A DNA stretch of 64,000 bases from NCBI GenBank assembly GCA_028821405.1, contig JAPPGK010000046.1:53670-117669 (forward strand), given 5' to 3'. The DNA comes from Gammaproteobacteria bacterium. GTDB taxonomy: Bacteria; Pseudomonadota; Gammaproteobacteria; Pseudomonadales; Azotimanducaceae. Position 1 is the stretch's first letter, and each line of letters begins with the position of its first letter. Shown piece after piece: positions 1-11,072 of this stretch. The notes beneath the pieces are model-generated. The model was not told where the DNA came from and made no database searches. It worked only from the letters and a program-made list of their open reading frames with translations. The translations under genes were made by a program, and so were the position numbers.

Positions 1-760
<760 letters not shown>

Positions 761-764
<4 letters not shown>

Positions 765-1432
765 AACACTTCAACCTGGAGGGCATCGGGATGACCTCCC
801 GCCGTACGCGGGACCGGCTGGTTCAGCGGCTGCGGTCCAACGGCATCGTCGACGAGCGGGTCCTCGACACGATCGCCGCGGTACCGCGCCACATCTTCGT
901 GGACGAAGCGCTCGCGCATCGTGCCTACGAGGACTCGGCGCTGCCCATCGGCCACGGCCAGACCATCTCCCAGCCGTACCTGGTGGCGGCCATGACCGCC
1001 GCGCTCCTCGCCGGTGGCGACGGCCCGCCGGGCCGGGTGCTCGAGATCGGCACGGGTTCGGGATATCAGACGGCGATACTCGCGAGCCTCGTGGCGGAGG
1101 TCTACTCCATCGAACGCATCGCGGGCTTGCTGGAGCGGGCCCGGGACCGGCTGCGCGCACTCGGCGTCCGCAACGTCCAACTCAAGCACGGCGACGGCAA
1201 TAGCGGTTGGCCGGCGAAAGCGCCGTTCGACGCCGTGATGGTGACCGCGGGCGCTTCGCATATCCCGGACGCGGTGATGGATCAGATGGCCGATGGCGCA
1301 CACCTGGTGATACCCGTGGGCAAGGGCGACGTGAAGGATCTCAAGCGCCTGCGGAAGTCGGGCGATGCGTGGCGCCAGGAAACGCTCGACCAGGTCCGCT
1401 TCGTGCCGCTGGTCCGGGGCATTGCGCGTTGA
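761..1432 (+). CDS. pcm: Protein-L-isoaspartate O-methyltransferase
   Basis: Pcm methylates L-isoaspartyl residues with S-adenosylmethionine and so starts repair of aged proteins in the cytosol. The 223-residue length fits the family. Motif I (VLEIGTGSGYQTA, residues 93-105) binds the cofactor, and the family signature around IGHGQTISQPY (63-73) is intact. The GTG start overlaps the ftsB stop, and its own stop overlaps the next start, so the run is translationally coupled. surE, usually just upstream in Gammaproteobacteria, is missing here. Confidence 0.95.
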
Positions 1433-2304
1433 ACGACGCCACGGGACCGGTAGCGTCGCCGGCTGGACACTCGCATCCCGGGGTATTCGCCCGCGGGCTG
1501 GCAATGGGGATGGCCGAGGCGGTGCCGGGGGTATCCGGCGGCACCATCGCGTTCATCAGCGGAATCTACGACGAGTTGGTCACGTCGATTGCCTCGTTCT
1601 CGCATACCTCGGCCTCAACCCTGCTCCGCGATGGCTGGCGGGCGTTCGCGCGTCGGCACCACCTCGGTTTCCTGGGCGTTCTCGGCGGCGGGATGGCCGT
1701 CGGCCTGCCGCTTACCCTGATGCTGGTCGTGGGGCTTTTGGAGTCCCACGGCACCTATGTCATGGGATTCTTCTTCGGGTTGATCGCCGCCTCGGTATTC
1801 CACGTGGGCCTTCAGTCGAGTTGGCGTTGGCTGCTGTCACTGGGACTTCTCGGCACCCTGGGCGGCATGCTGCTGGGGACCCTGGACAACGCGTCGGTCG
1901 GCCAGCAGACGTCGATGATCTTCGTGGCCGGGGCGCTGGCAGCCACCGCGTGGATTCTACCGGGGGTGTCGGGCGCCTTCGTGTTGCTGCTCCTTGGACT
2001 CTACCAGCCGATGGCGAAGGCATTGCTCGGTGCGGACTTCCCGGTGCTCGCCACCTTCGCCGCCGGTTTGGCGATCGGCGTCGTCTGCTTTTCCAAGCTC
2101 CTCGCCTGGCTGCTCGACAGAGTGCGGCATGCGGTACTTGCCGTGCTCACCGGCCTCATGGCCGGCTCGCTGGCCCAGTTGTGGCCGTGGCGCGAGACTG
2201 GCTTCGCCGACACATGGGTGCCGGGCGTCGCGGGTGCCATGGCCGTTGGTGCGCTTCTGGTTGCCGTTTTGGGCTTCGTGTCGGCACGGCGCGAGGACGG
2301 CTGA
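1429..2304 (+). CDS. DUF368 membrane protein, probable undecaprenyl-phosphate translocase
   Basis: The 291-residue polytopic membrane protein has about eight hydrophobic segments. Two PGVSGG/PGVSGA motifs (residues ~33-38 and again past the middle, in WILPGVSGAF) indicate the internal two-fold repeat typical of DUF368. Members of this family (PopT) have been reported to return undecaprenyl phosphate across the inner membrane for envelope synthesis; that function is taken from the family, not visible here. The TTG start at 1429 forms a TTGA overlap with the pcm stop; earlier in-frame starts lie inside pcm. It sits between pcm and nlpD, fitting an envelope role. Confidence 0.85.
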   Translation: MNDATGPVASPAGHSHPGVFARGLAMGMAEAVPGVSGGTIAFISGIYDELVTSIASFSHTSASTLLRDGWRAFARRHHLGFLGVLGGGMAVGLPLTLMLVVGLLESHGTYVMGFFFGLIAASVFHVGLQSSWRWLLSLGLLGTLGGMLLGTLDNASVGQQTSMIFVAGALAATAWILPGVSGAFVLLLLGLYQPMAKALLGADFPVLATFAAGLAIGVVCFSKLLAWLLDRVRHAVLAVLTGLMAGSLAQLWPWRETGFADTWVPGVAGAMAVGALLVAVLGFVSARREDG

Positions 2305-2305
2305 C

Positions 2306-3322
2306 GTGACGATGGGCGCAACCCCGGCGGCTCGCCTCGCCTTGTGCTGTGCGGTGATGCCGGTTCTGTTGGCGGCTTGCCTAGCCCACCCGCCGGCACC
2401 GGTATCCGAACGGTCGCTGGTCGTCGGACCGACCCCCGCCGTCTACACGGTCAACAAGTACGACACCCTCTATTCGGTGGCATGGCGCTACGAACTCGAC
2501 GTCGATCGGTTGGCCGAACGCAATGGCATCGAGCCGCCCTACCTCATTCGGCGGGGACAACGCATCCTGCTCAAGGGTACGACGCCGCCGGACCCCTCGG
2601 ACGTCCCGCCGAGTGCGCCCGTTCCGGGCAAGCCGGCGCCGGCACAACCTGGCGTGGAGTCCGGAAAGCCGATAGGCGATACCAAGTCCCCGCCCGCCAA
2701 GCCGACAGCCGTGCCAGCTGCAAAGCCCCTCGGCGAACGACCGGTCGTGGTCACCTCAACCCCAAAGCCGCCACAGTCGGCTACGCCAGCGCCGAATGCG
2801 GCCCCCGTCAAGTCACCGCAGACCGCGACGCCCGTCAAGCCACCGCCAACTGCGACGCCCGTCAAACCCCCGCCGGCCGCAACGCCCGAAAGACCGCCGC
2901 AGGCCGCAGCGCCCGCCAAGCCCGCGTCGCCGACACCCCGCCCGCCGACCTCGGGATCCGGCGGGTGGGGACCTCCCGTCGACGCGAAACCCTCGCGCGG
3001 GTTCGGCGGCGGTTCGAAGGGCTATGACTACGCGCTGCCGAACGGAACCCTGATCCGGTCGGCGTCCCCGGGAACAGTGGTCTACGCGGGACCGGCGGGG
3101 CCTCGGATCGGCCCGTTTCGCCACCTTGTGATCGTGGAACCGAGACAGGGCATAATGGTCGCCTATGGCGTCAACCTGCAGCCGAGCGTGAAGCTCGGTG
3201 ACAACGTTCGCCTCGGCGACATGATCGCGCGAGCCGGTCCGGGCAGGTCCGGCGGCCAGTTCCATTTCCAGGTTCGGGAACGCGGCACGCCGGTCGACCC
3301 CGCCAAGTTCATTCGCGGATAG
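2306..3322 (+). CDS. nlpD: NlpD-like lipoprotein with LysM and degenerate M23 domain
   Basis: The 338-residue lipoprotein has a signal sequence ending in a lipobox (LLAAC, Cys25), one LysM peptidoglycan-binding domain (about 47-92), a long Pro/Ala/Lys linker with near-repeats of the form TPVKPPP, and a C-terminal LytM/M23 fold (about 230-338). The zinc ligands are mostly lost: the HxGxD position reads SKGYD and HLHF reads QFHF. It is therefore probably not a peptidase but, like E. coli NlpD, an activator of the amidase AmiC during septum splitting. GTG 2306 and ATG 2312 are both possible starts. rpoS does not follow. Confidence 0.85.
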   Translation: MTMGATPAARLALCCAVMPVLLAACLAHPPAPVSERSLVVGPTPAVYTVNKYDTLYSVAWRYELDVDRLAERNGIEPPYLIRRGQRILLKGTTPPDPSDVPPSAPVPGKPAPAQPGVESGKPIGDTKSPPAKPTAVPAAKPLGERPVVVTSTPKPPQSATPAPNAAPVKSPQTATPVKPPPTATPVKPPPAATPERPPQAAAPAKPASPTPRPPTSGSGGWGPPVDAKPSRGFGGGSKGYDYALPNGTLIRSASPGTVVYAGPAGPRIGPFRHLVIVEPRQGIMVAYGVNLQPSVKLGDNVRLGDMIARAGPGRSGGQFHFQVRERGTPVDPAKFIRG

Positions 3323-3442
3323 CGCCGCGGCACCGCCATTTGCCCGATCACCAATCCGCCTTGGGCAATGGCGGGGTGGCATTCGCTTGAGAACCGAACC
3401 GGCGCGAGTAGAATACCGCCTCCTCTGTTCGGGAGTGCCTCG

Positions 3443-3766
3443 ATGACGTTTCTAGTCGGCGAGAACTGCATCAAGTGCAAGTTGACCGACTGCGTGGAAG
3501 TCTGCCCGGTGGACTGCTTCTACGAAGGCCCCAACATGCTCGTCATCCACCCGGACGAGTGCATCGATTGCGCGCTGTGCGAGCCTGAGTGTCCCGTGGA
3601 CGCGATCTTCAGCGAGGACGAGATTCCGGAGGGCCAGGAAGAGTTTATGGATCTCAACGCCGAACTCGCCGAGATCTGGCCGAACATCAACGAGAAGAAA
3701 GACGCGCCCGAAGACGAAGCCGAATGGCGCGAGGTGACGGGCAAGCGCAAGTACCTCGAGAGGTAG
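3443..3766 (+). CDS. fdxA: 7Fe ferredoxin FdxA
   Basis: The 107-residue ferredoxin carries one [3Fe-4S] and one [4Fe-4S] cluster and shuttles low-potential electrons in the cytosol. The first cysteine set is C9, C12, C17, C21 with C25 nearby, followed by the classic [12 protein letters not shown] motif at about 40-51. The acidic C-terminal tail ([17 protein letters not shown]) is typical of FdxA. ATG 3443 gives the normal family length; the frame upstream is not conserved-looking. In Pseudomonas-type genomes fdxA lies between rpoS and mutS, so its place next to mutS supports the identification. Confidence 0.96.
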   Translation: MTFLVGENCIKCKLTDCVEVCPVDCFYEGPNMLVIHPDECIDCALCEPECPVDAIFSEDEIPEGQEEFMDLNAELAEIWPNINEKKDAPEDEAEWREVTGKRKYLER

Positions 3767-3783
3767 CGCCTCGGACGTTCGCC

Positions 3784-6387
3784 CTACCGCTCGGGGTTGC
3801 GGTTTGGCGAGGGGTCTGATCCGCCGCCGGCTGCTTCCTTCAGGTCGTAGAGGACGGCGTGCGCATCCCTGGGCGACAGGGAATCCGGGTCGAGTTCTTC
3901 GAGGCGCTGCATCACTGCGGGTGCTGGACTCGCCGAGTCGCTACCTTCCACGTCGGCTAGGAGATCCTGGAAGAGGTCCATCTGCGGGGAAACACCGGCT
4001 TCGCGGTGGCGTTTCTCGAGTTCGGTCAGTCGCCGGCGCGCGTCGGCGAGTACCGCGCCCGGCACGCCCGCGAGTTTGGCGACCTCGATTCCGTAGCTCT
4101 GGCTTGCGGGCCCCTCCCGGACGCTGTGTAGAAACACCACCTCGCCTTGGTGTTCCACCGCATCGAGGTGGACATTGGCTGCGCTGTCTATTTCGGCCGG
4201 CAAGGCGGTCAGCTCGAAATAGTGCGTCGCGAACAGCGTGAAGGCCCCGATGGCGCGGGCAATGTGGTCCGCCGTGGCCCAGGCGAGGGCAAGACCATCG
4301 TAGGTGCTGGTCCCGCGTCCGATCTCGTCGAGCAGTACCAGACTGTGCGCGGTCGCGTTGTGCAGAATGTGGGCGGTCTCGCTCATCTCCACCATGAACG
4401 TCGAGCGGCCGCGCGCAAGGTCGTCGGAAGCGCCGATGCGGGTGAAGATCCGGTCGATGGGACCGATTCTGGCTGCCGTCGCCGGCACGAAACTGCCGGT
4501 ATGCGCGAGCAGCGTGATCAATGCCGCCTGTCGCATATAGGTGGACTTCCCGCCCATGTTGGGGCCGGTGACGATCAGCATCCGTCGCGTGTCGGAGAGC
4601 GCTAGGTCGTTCGGTACGAACGGTTCGACGGACTCGGCCTCGACCACGGGGTGGCGACCGCCTTCGACAACGAGAACCGGCTCATCGGTCAGCACGGGCC
4701 TTTCGAAGCGATGGCGGTCGGCGGCGATCGCGAATGCGGCGAGGACATCCAGCCGGGCGAGTTCCCGGGCGGCGGCGCGAAGGCCGTCGAGACCCCTCTG
4801 CAGGTTGGCGATCAGGATGTCGAACAGGACACGCTCGCGGCGCAGGGCCTGGGCCTGGCTGGTCAGCGCTTCATCCTCGAACCGCTTGAGCTCCGGCATG
4901 ATGTAGCGCTCGGCGTTCTTCAGGGTCTGCCGGCGCACGTACTCCGCGGGCATCTCGGTCGCGACGGCGCGCCCGGCCTCGATGTAGTAGCCGTGCACGC
5001 GGTTGTAGCCGACCTTAAGGTTCGCGATCCCGGTGCGCAGACGTTCGCGGGACTCCAGGTCGGCGAGCCAGTCCGCCGCGTTCTCCGTCAAGTCCTTGAG
5101 ACGGTCCAGTTCGGCGTCGTAGCCGCGGGCGAACACGCCGCCGTCGCGGATCGTGGCGGGCGGATCGTCAACCAGTGCGCCAGCGAGCTCCTTGCACTCG
5201 GAATCGAACGACGGCAGGGCGGCGAAACGCGCGGCCAGGTCTCGATCGGCGAGATCGCCGACTAGCCGGTGGGCGCCAGGCATGGCGCGGAGCGCGAGGC
5301 GCAGCCTGCCGAGGTCGCGAGGCGATGCATTGCCGAGGCCGATGCGGCTGGTGATGCGCTCCATGTCGCCGATATCCGACAACACCGAGGTCAACTCGGC
5401 TGCGGCCCCGCTGTCCCGGATCGACGCCACGACGGCCTGCCGGCGTGTGAGGGTTTCGTGATCGCGAACCGGGGCGTTGAGCCACGACTTCAGCAACCGT
5501 GCTCCCATGGCCGTCGCCGTGTGGTTCATTACCGAGAACAGGGTGCCTGTGGCGTCGCCGTCGAGCCGACGGTCGATCTCCAGGTTGCGCCGGGTCTGGG
5601 CGTCCATCACCACGGTCTCGGCTTCGGCAACGTGGTTGAGATGATCGACGAATCCCAGGGTTTGGCAACGCGCCGCCTGGGCATAGCGCAGCACGGCCGA
5701 TGCGGCGCCGACGGACGCATCCGACGGTTCGAGGCCGAAGGCCCCGAGGTCGGCGACGCGGAAGTGGTCCATTAGGTGCCGCAAACCGAGACCGTTGTCG
5801 AACTCCAGCCCATCGCGCCGTTGCACAGGCAGTCCCGGGTCGACCTCGAGCTCTCCGGGCACGAGGACCTCGGCGGGCCTCAGACGCGCGAGAAGGGCGG
5901 CAAGTTCGGTTTGTCCCGCCGCGTCGCTGAACGAGAACTCCCCCGATGCCAGGTTCAACCAGGCGACGCCGTAGCCGGTGGGCGCGGGATTCACCCCGGC
6001 GAGGACGCTGTCGCGCTCCGGGGCGAGCAGTCCGTCTTCCGCCAGGGTTCCCGGCGTCACGACACGTTGCACCTGCCTCTCCACCGGACCGCGGGTGGTG
6101 GCGGGATCGCCGATCTGCTCGCAGATGGCGACGGCCTGACCCGCCTCCACGAGCTTGGCCAGGTAACCGTCGACGGCGTGGAAAGGAACCCCGGCCATGG
6201 GGATGGGGCTCCCGGCCGACTGCCCGCGTGCCGTCAACGTGATGTCGAGCAGGGTCGCGGCGCGCTTGGCATCGTCGTAGAACAGTTCATAGAAGTCGCC
6301 CATCCGGTAGAACAGCAGGGTGTCGGGGTAGCGCGCCTTGATGCGGAGGTACTGCTGCATCATGGGCGTGTGGGCGGCAAGGTCCAT
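3784..6387 (-). CDS. mutS: DNA mismatch repair protein MutS
   Basis: MutS recognises mismatches and recruits MutL. The 867-residue protein (E. coli 853) has the mismatch-reading motif GDFYELF (Phe32, Glu34), a connector and clamp region, the Walker A motif GPNMGGKST, the STFMVEM segment and the Walker B motif [14 protein letters not shown], then the helix-turn-helix dimer region. The start at 6387 ([13 protein letters not shown]) matches the family's N-terminus; a further 84 upstream codons are open but low-complexity and unlike MutS. It is transcribed away from recA. Confidence 0.97.
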   Translation of the reverse strand: MDLAAHTPMMQQYLRIKARYPDTLLFYRMGDFYELFYDDAKRAATLLDITLTARGQSAGSPIPMAGVPFHAVDGYLAKLVEAGQAVAICEQIGDPATTRGPVERQVQRVVTPGTLAEDGLLAPERDSVLAGVNPAPTGYGVAWLNLASGEFSFSDAAGQTELAALLARLRPAEVLVPGELEVDPGLPVQRRDGLEFDNGLGLRHLMDHFRVADLGAFGLEPSDASVGAASAVLRYAQAARCQTLGFVDHLNHVAEAETVVMDAQTRRNLEIDRRLDGDATGTLFSVMNHTATAMGARLLKSWLNAPVRDHETLTRRQAVVASIRDSGAAAELTSVLSDIGDMERITSRIGLGNASPRDLGRLRLALRAMPGAHRLVGDLADRDLAARFAALPSFDSECKELAGALVDDPPATIRDGGVFARGYDAELDRLKDLTENAADWLADLESRERLRTGIANLKVGYNRVHGYYIEAGRAVATEMPAEYVRRQTLKNAERYIMPELKRFEDEALTSQAQALRRERVLFDILIANLQRGLDGLRAAARELARLDVLAAFAIAADRHRFERPVLTDEPVLVVEGGRHPVVEAESVEPFVPNDLALSDTRRMLIVTGPNMGGKSTYMRQAALITLLAHTGSFVPATAARIGPIDRIFTRIGASDDLARGRSTFMVEMSETAHILHNATAHSLVLLDEIGRGTSTYDGLALAWATADHIARAIGAFTLFATHYFELTALPAEIDSAANVHLDAVEHQGEVVFLHSVREGPASQSYGIEVAKLAGVPGAVLADARRRLTELEKRHREAGVSPQMDLFQDLLADVEGSDSASPAPAVMQRLEELDPDSLSPRDAHAVLYDLKEAAGGGSDPSPNRNPER

Positions 6388-6587
6388 GGCCGGAGAGCGT
6401 AACCGTAGGGGACCGGCTTGTCCCGTCCCGGCGCGTCCCGCGGGCCCGTTTCGAGAAGGCTCCGCATTCTCGCTACGGGGAAGAGGAGGCGGTGGCGATG
6501 GGCTCGCCGGATGATGGCATGTTGCCTTCGTTGTGAGTTGACAGCCCGATTGCACGTGAGATTCGGCTGAAATTGACGACGTGCCTC

Positions 6588-6617
6588 TTGACGTTGCTAC
6601 TGACCAAATATACAGTA
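6588..6617 (+). promoter_or_regulatory. recA promoter with overlapping LexA-type SOS box
   Basis: TTGACG (6588-6593) and TACAGT (6611-6616) are spaced by 17 bases as -35 and -10. A 20-bp palindromic box (6598-6617, core CTGA-N8-ACAG) lies between and over them. This is the same geometry as the E. coli recA SOS operator, with one departure from CTGT-N8-ACAG. It predicts LexA repression; no lexA gene is in the window. Confidence 0.8.
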
Positions 6618-6662
6618 CCGCATCAGACGTTGGCCGCACCGATTGACGATTAGGAGACTCCC

Positions 6663-7748
<1,086 letters not shown>

Positions 7749-7760
7749 TTTCGGCTTGCG

Positions 7761-8225
7761 GTGGCGAATCTCGAAAACTCGGAGACCGTACGGAACGCGG
7801 CCGTCAGGCTTCTCGCACGCCGCGAACATTCACGGCGCGAACTTGCACAAAAACTCGCGCAACGGGGTCACCCGCGTGATCTGATCGAGGATGTCATCGA
7901 CGGCCTCGCCGATGCGGGGATGCAGTCCGACGAGCGTTTCGTTGAGACCTTCGTACGTTCCGCCGTCGCACGTGGCCAGGGGCCACTCAAGCTTCGGGCC
8001 CGTCTGCGCGAATGTGGCATCGAGGATGCTCTCGCGTCGGCAGCCATCGACCGCGACTTCGACGACTGGCGGGGCCTCGCATCTTCCGCCGTGGCCAAGC
8101 GCTTCGGTCCGGCACCGCCGGTCGACCGCGCGGACTGGGCGAAGCGCGCCCGGTTCCTGGCCAGCCGGGGTTTTTCGTCGGACATCGCGGCGCGCGCAAT
8201 CGGCGATTTCGAGGGGTTGTCGTAG
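7761..8225 (+). CDS. recX: RecA regulator RecX
   Basis: RecX binds RecA filaments and limits their activity. The 154-residue product shows the family's three-helix repeats: AAVRLLARREHSRRELAQKL near the start, then DVIDGLADAGMQSDERF, and RARFLASRGFSSDIAARAI near the end. GTG 7761 is the only good start. It lies 12 bases after recA and presumably shares its SOS-controlled transcript, as in many proteobacteria. Confidence 0.92.
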   Translation: MANLENSETVRNAAVRLLARREHSRRELAQKLAQRGHPRDLIEDVIDGLADAGMQSDERFVETFVRSAVARGQGPLKLRARLRECGIEDALASAAIDRDFDDWRGLASSAVAKRFGPAPPVDRADWAKRARFLASRGFSSDIAARAIGDFEGLS

Positions 8226-8445
8226 GCCGGGGCTTGTTGCCCGCCGGGTGCCGACGTTGGGCACTCTCCCGGGCGACCCGTAGGGTTGTCCCCGCCCGAC
8301 GCCGTGCGTTTCCTCGGGCGAGCGCATTCCTCGCCCCGACGGTTGCCCATGGCGGCTTGGCAGCGGGGGAGGGGAGCGCGAACCTGCAAACGGTGCCACG
8401 AGAACACAAGTATACTTCCCGCCTTTTTTCGGGCCCGGTTCGGTC

Positions 8446-11064
8446 GTGAAGACCAACGAGATTCGCTCTGCCTTTCTCGATTTCTTCGAGCAACGAGGAC
8501 ACCGCGTGGTGCCGTCGAGTTCGCTCGTGCCCGCGAACGATCCCACCCTGCTGTTCACGAACTCGGGCATGGTCCAGTTCAAGGACGCTCTCACCGGGCG
8601 CGAACGGTTGGACTACCGTCGCGCGGTCAGTTGCCAGCGATGCGTCCGTGCCGGCGGCAAGCACAATGATCTCGAAAACGTCGGCTACACCGCCCGCCAC
8701 CAGACCCTTTTCGAGATGCTCGGCAACTTCTCCTTCGGCGACTACTTCAAAGAGGACGCCATCACCTGGGCGTGGGAGTTCGTCACCGGCGTGCTTGCCC
8801 TATCCGAGAATCGAATTTGGGTCACGGTGCACCCCACGGATCACGAGGCGAGGGAAATCTGGATCCGGAGAATCGGCCTGTCGCCGGAGCGGGTCATCGA
8901 CCACGAGGACAATTTCTGGGCCATGGGCGACACCGGCCCCTGCGGGCCGGATTCCGAACTGTTCTACGACTTGGGTCCGGACGTCACGGGCGGACCGCCA
9001 GGCAGCCCGGATGAGGATGGAGACCGTTTCTCGGAGTTCTGGAACCTGGTCTTCCCCCAGTTCGACCGCGCCGCGGATGGGACGCTAACGCCCCTGGCAA
9101 CCCCGGGCGTCGATACCGGCATGGGACTCGAACGGGTGGCTGCCATCGTCCAGGGGGTCAAGAGCAGCTACGAGAATGACTTGCTCCGTCGCCTCGTGGT
9201 ACGAGCGGGACGCTTTGCCCGGATGCGTGACGAGGGCGCAATGCTTGCGAACCCATCGCTTCGCGTAATTGCCGACCACGTTCGCACCGCCACGTTCCTG
9301 ATCGGAGACGGCGTCTTGCCGGGCAATGAGGATCGGGCTTATGTATTGCGCCGGATAATCCGTCGTGCCCTGCGACACGGCCACAAGCTCGATATCCGGG
9401 AACCGTTCTTCCACCGCATGGTGGGGGACGTCGTGGAACTGATGGGCGACGCCTATCCCGGCATCGTTGCGGGCGCGGATGGCATCACCGAAGCCCTCGC
9501 AGACGAAGAGCGGCGGTTCGCGGCTACGCTGAGATCGGGCATGGTGCTCCTCGACGGCGCCATCGCCAAACTCGGCGACTCGACCATCCCGGGCGACATC
9601 GTGTTCAAGTTGTACGACACGTATGGCTTCCCTCCCGACCTGACGGCCGATGTGGCGCGGGAGCGGGGCTTGGCGGTCGACCAGGCGGGTTTCGACCGTG
9701 CGATGGAAGCCCAGCGCGAGCGGGGACGAGCGGCCGCCTCCCGTTTCAGCGCGAGTCTGGAACAGAGCATTCGTGTGGACTCGAAGGTTGCCTTCTCGGG
9801 GTATTCGCAGCACGAAGGTCAAGCCAGTGTGGTTGGCTTGTTCGAAGACGGTGTCGAAGTAGCCACACTAGGACGGGGTGCCACCGGCATCGTCCTGTTG
9901 GACGAGACGCCCTTCTACGCCGAGGCGGGCGGCCAGGTCGGCGACCGGGGCGTGATTGGCTCCCGGGATGGCGGCGTCCGCTTCGAGGTCGACGATACGA
10001 CCCGGGGCGGCGACCAGCATCTGCATCACGGGCGCCTGGTCGCGGGTACGCTTCGGTCGGGAGATCACGTCGTGGCGGCCATCGACGGTGAGCGACGCGG
10101 GGAAACCGTACTCAACCATTCCGCGACGCACCTCCTGCATGCGGCGTTGCGCGAAGTCCTCGGCAGCCACGTGGAGCAGAGAGGATCGCTGGTGGCGCCT
10201 GACCGCCTGCGCTTCGACTTCAGCCATCCGAAGCCGGTGACGGCGTGCGAACTGCAAAGGATCGAAGCCCTCGTCAACGATCGCATCCGCGACAACACCG
10301 AAACCGGCATCGAGGTGATGGACTTCGACGATGCCCTTGCCAAGGGCGCCATTGCGCTGTTCGGCGAGAAATACGCTGATCGCGTACGCGTACTGACCAT
10401 GGGGAACGGCTTCTCGGTCGAACTCTGCGGTGGTACCCATGTCGCACGGTCCGGCGATATCGGTGTCTTCCATATCGTCTCGGAAGAGGGCGTGGCGGCC
10501 GGTGTGCGCCGTGTCGAAGCCGTGACCGGCGCACACGCGCTTGCCTGGTTCACGGACAGCGAACGCCGGCTCGAGACCGTGGCCGCCGTCGTTCGGGGAA
10601 CGCGGAGCGACGTGGATGCCAAGGTTCGGCAGTTGGCCAGCCGGGCGCGGGACCTGCAGAGGGAGGTCGAGGAACTCAACGCCAAACTTGCAGCCGGTCG
10701 CGGTGCGGATCTCGCCCACGGGGCGGTGGAGGTCAACGGGATCCAGGTGTTGGCTGCCAGGGTCGACGGCGATCCGAAGTCGCTACCCGCGACCATGGAC
10801 AGCCTTCGCGACCGACTGGGCGACGCCGTGGTGGTGCTCGGCCACGTCGGTGCCAAGGTGAGTCTCATCGCCGGCGTCAGCAAGAGCGTGTCGTCCCGGG
10901 TCAAGGCCAGCGACGCGGTGCGTTTCGTGGCCGAACGGGTTGGTGCACGCGGTGGCGGTCGCCCCGAGATGGCACAGGCCGGCGGGGGCGACCGGCCGGA
11001 TCAACTGAACGCCGCGCTGGAGGCCGTCGCGGACTGGGTGCGCGAGCGCACCGGTTCGTCCTGA
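8446..11064 (+). CDS. alaS: Alanine--tRNA ligase
   Basis: The enzyme charges tRNA-Ala. The 872-residue length and domain order fit: class II catalytic core from the start (RSAFLDFFEQRGH, FTNSGMVQFKD, YTARHQTLFEMLGNFSFGDY), tRNA-recognition helices, the editing domain with HSATHLLHAALR and the zinc-site CGGTHV, and the C-terminal DHHA1/C-Ala part ending near GGRPEMAQAGG. GTG 8446 gives the family N-terminus MKTNEIRSAFLDFF. The ~220 bases after recX contain no gene that I can support. Confidence 0.97.
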   Translation: MKTNEIRSAFLDFFEQRGHRVVPSSSLVPANDPTLLFTNSGMVQFKDALTGRERLDYRRAVSCQRCVRAGGKHNDLENVGYTARHQTLFEMLGNFSFGDYFKEDAITWAWEFVTGVLALSENRIWVTVHPTDHEAREIWIRRIGLSPERVIDHEDNFWAMGDTGPCGPDSELFYDLGPDVTGGPPGSPDEDGDRFSEFWNLVFPQFDRAADGTLTPLATPGVDTGMGLERVAAIVQGVKSSYENDLLRRLVVRAGRFARMRDEGAMLANPSLRVIADHVRTATFLIGDGVLPGNEDRAYVLRRIIRRALRHGHKLDIREPFFHRMVGDVVELMGDAYPGIVAGADGITEALADEERRFAATLRSGMVLLDGAIAKLGDSTIPGDIVFKLYDTYGFPPDLTADVARERGLAVDQAGFDRAMEAQRERGRAAASRFSASLEQSIRVDSKVAFSGYSQHEGQASVVGLFEDGVEVATLGRGATGIVLLDETPFYAEAGGQVGDRGVIGSRDGGVRFEVDDTTRGGDQHLHHGRLVAGTLRSGDHVVAAIDGERRGETVLNHSATHLLHAALREVLGSHVEQRGSLVAPDRLRFDFSHPKPVTACELQRIEALVNDRIRDNTETGIEVMDFDDALAKGAIALFGEKYADRVRVLTMGNGFSVELCGGTHVARSGDIGVFHIVSEEGVAAGVRRVEAVTGAHALAWFTDSERRLETVAAVVRGTRSDVDAKVRQLASRARDLQREVEELNAKLAAGRGADLAHGAVEVNGIQVLAARVDGDPKSLPATMDSLRDRLGDAVVVLGHVGAKVSLIAGVSKSVSSRVKASDAVRFVAERVGARGGGRPEMAQAGGGDRPDQLNAALEAVADWVRERTGSS

Positions 11065-11072
11065 CGTCCGAC

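Noticed and set aside
6388..6639. 84-residue N-terminal extension of MutS
   Set aside because: Low-complexity, overlaps the recA promoter, and the family start [10 protein letters not shown] lies at 6387.
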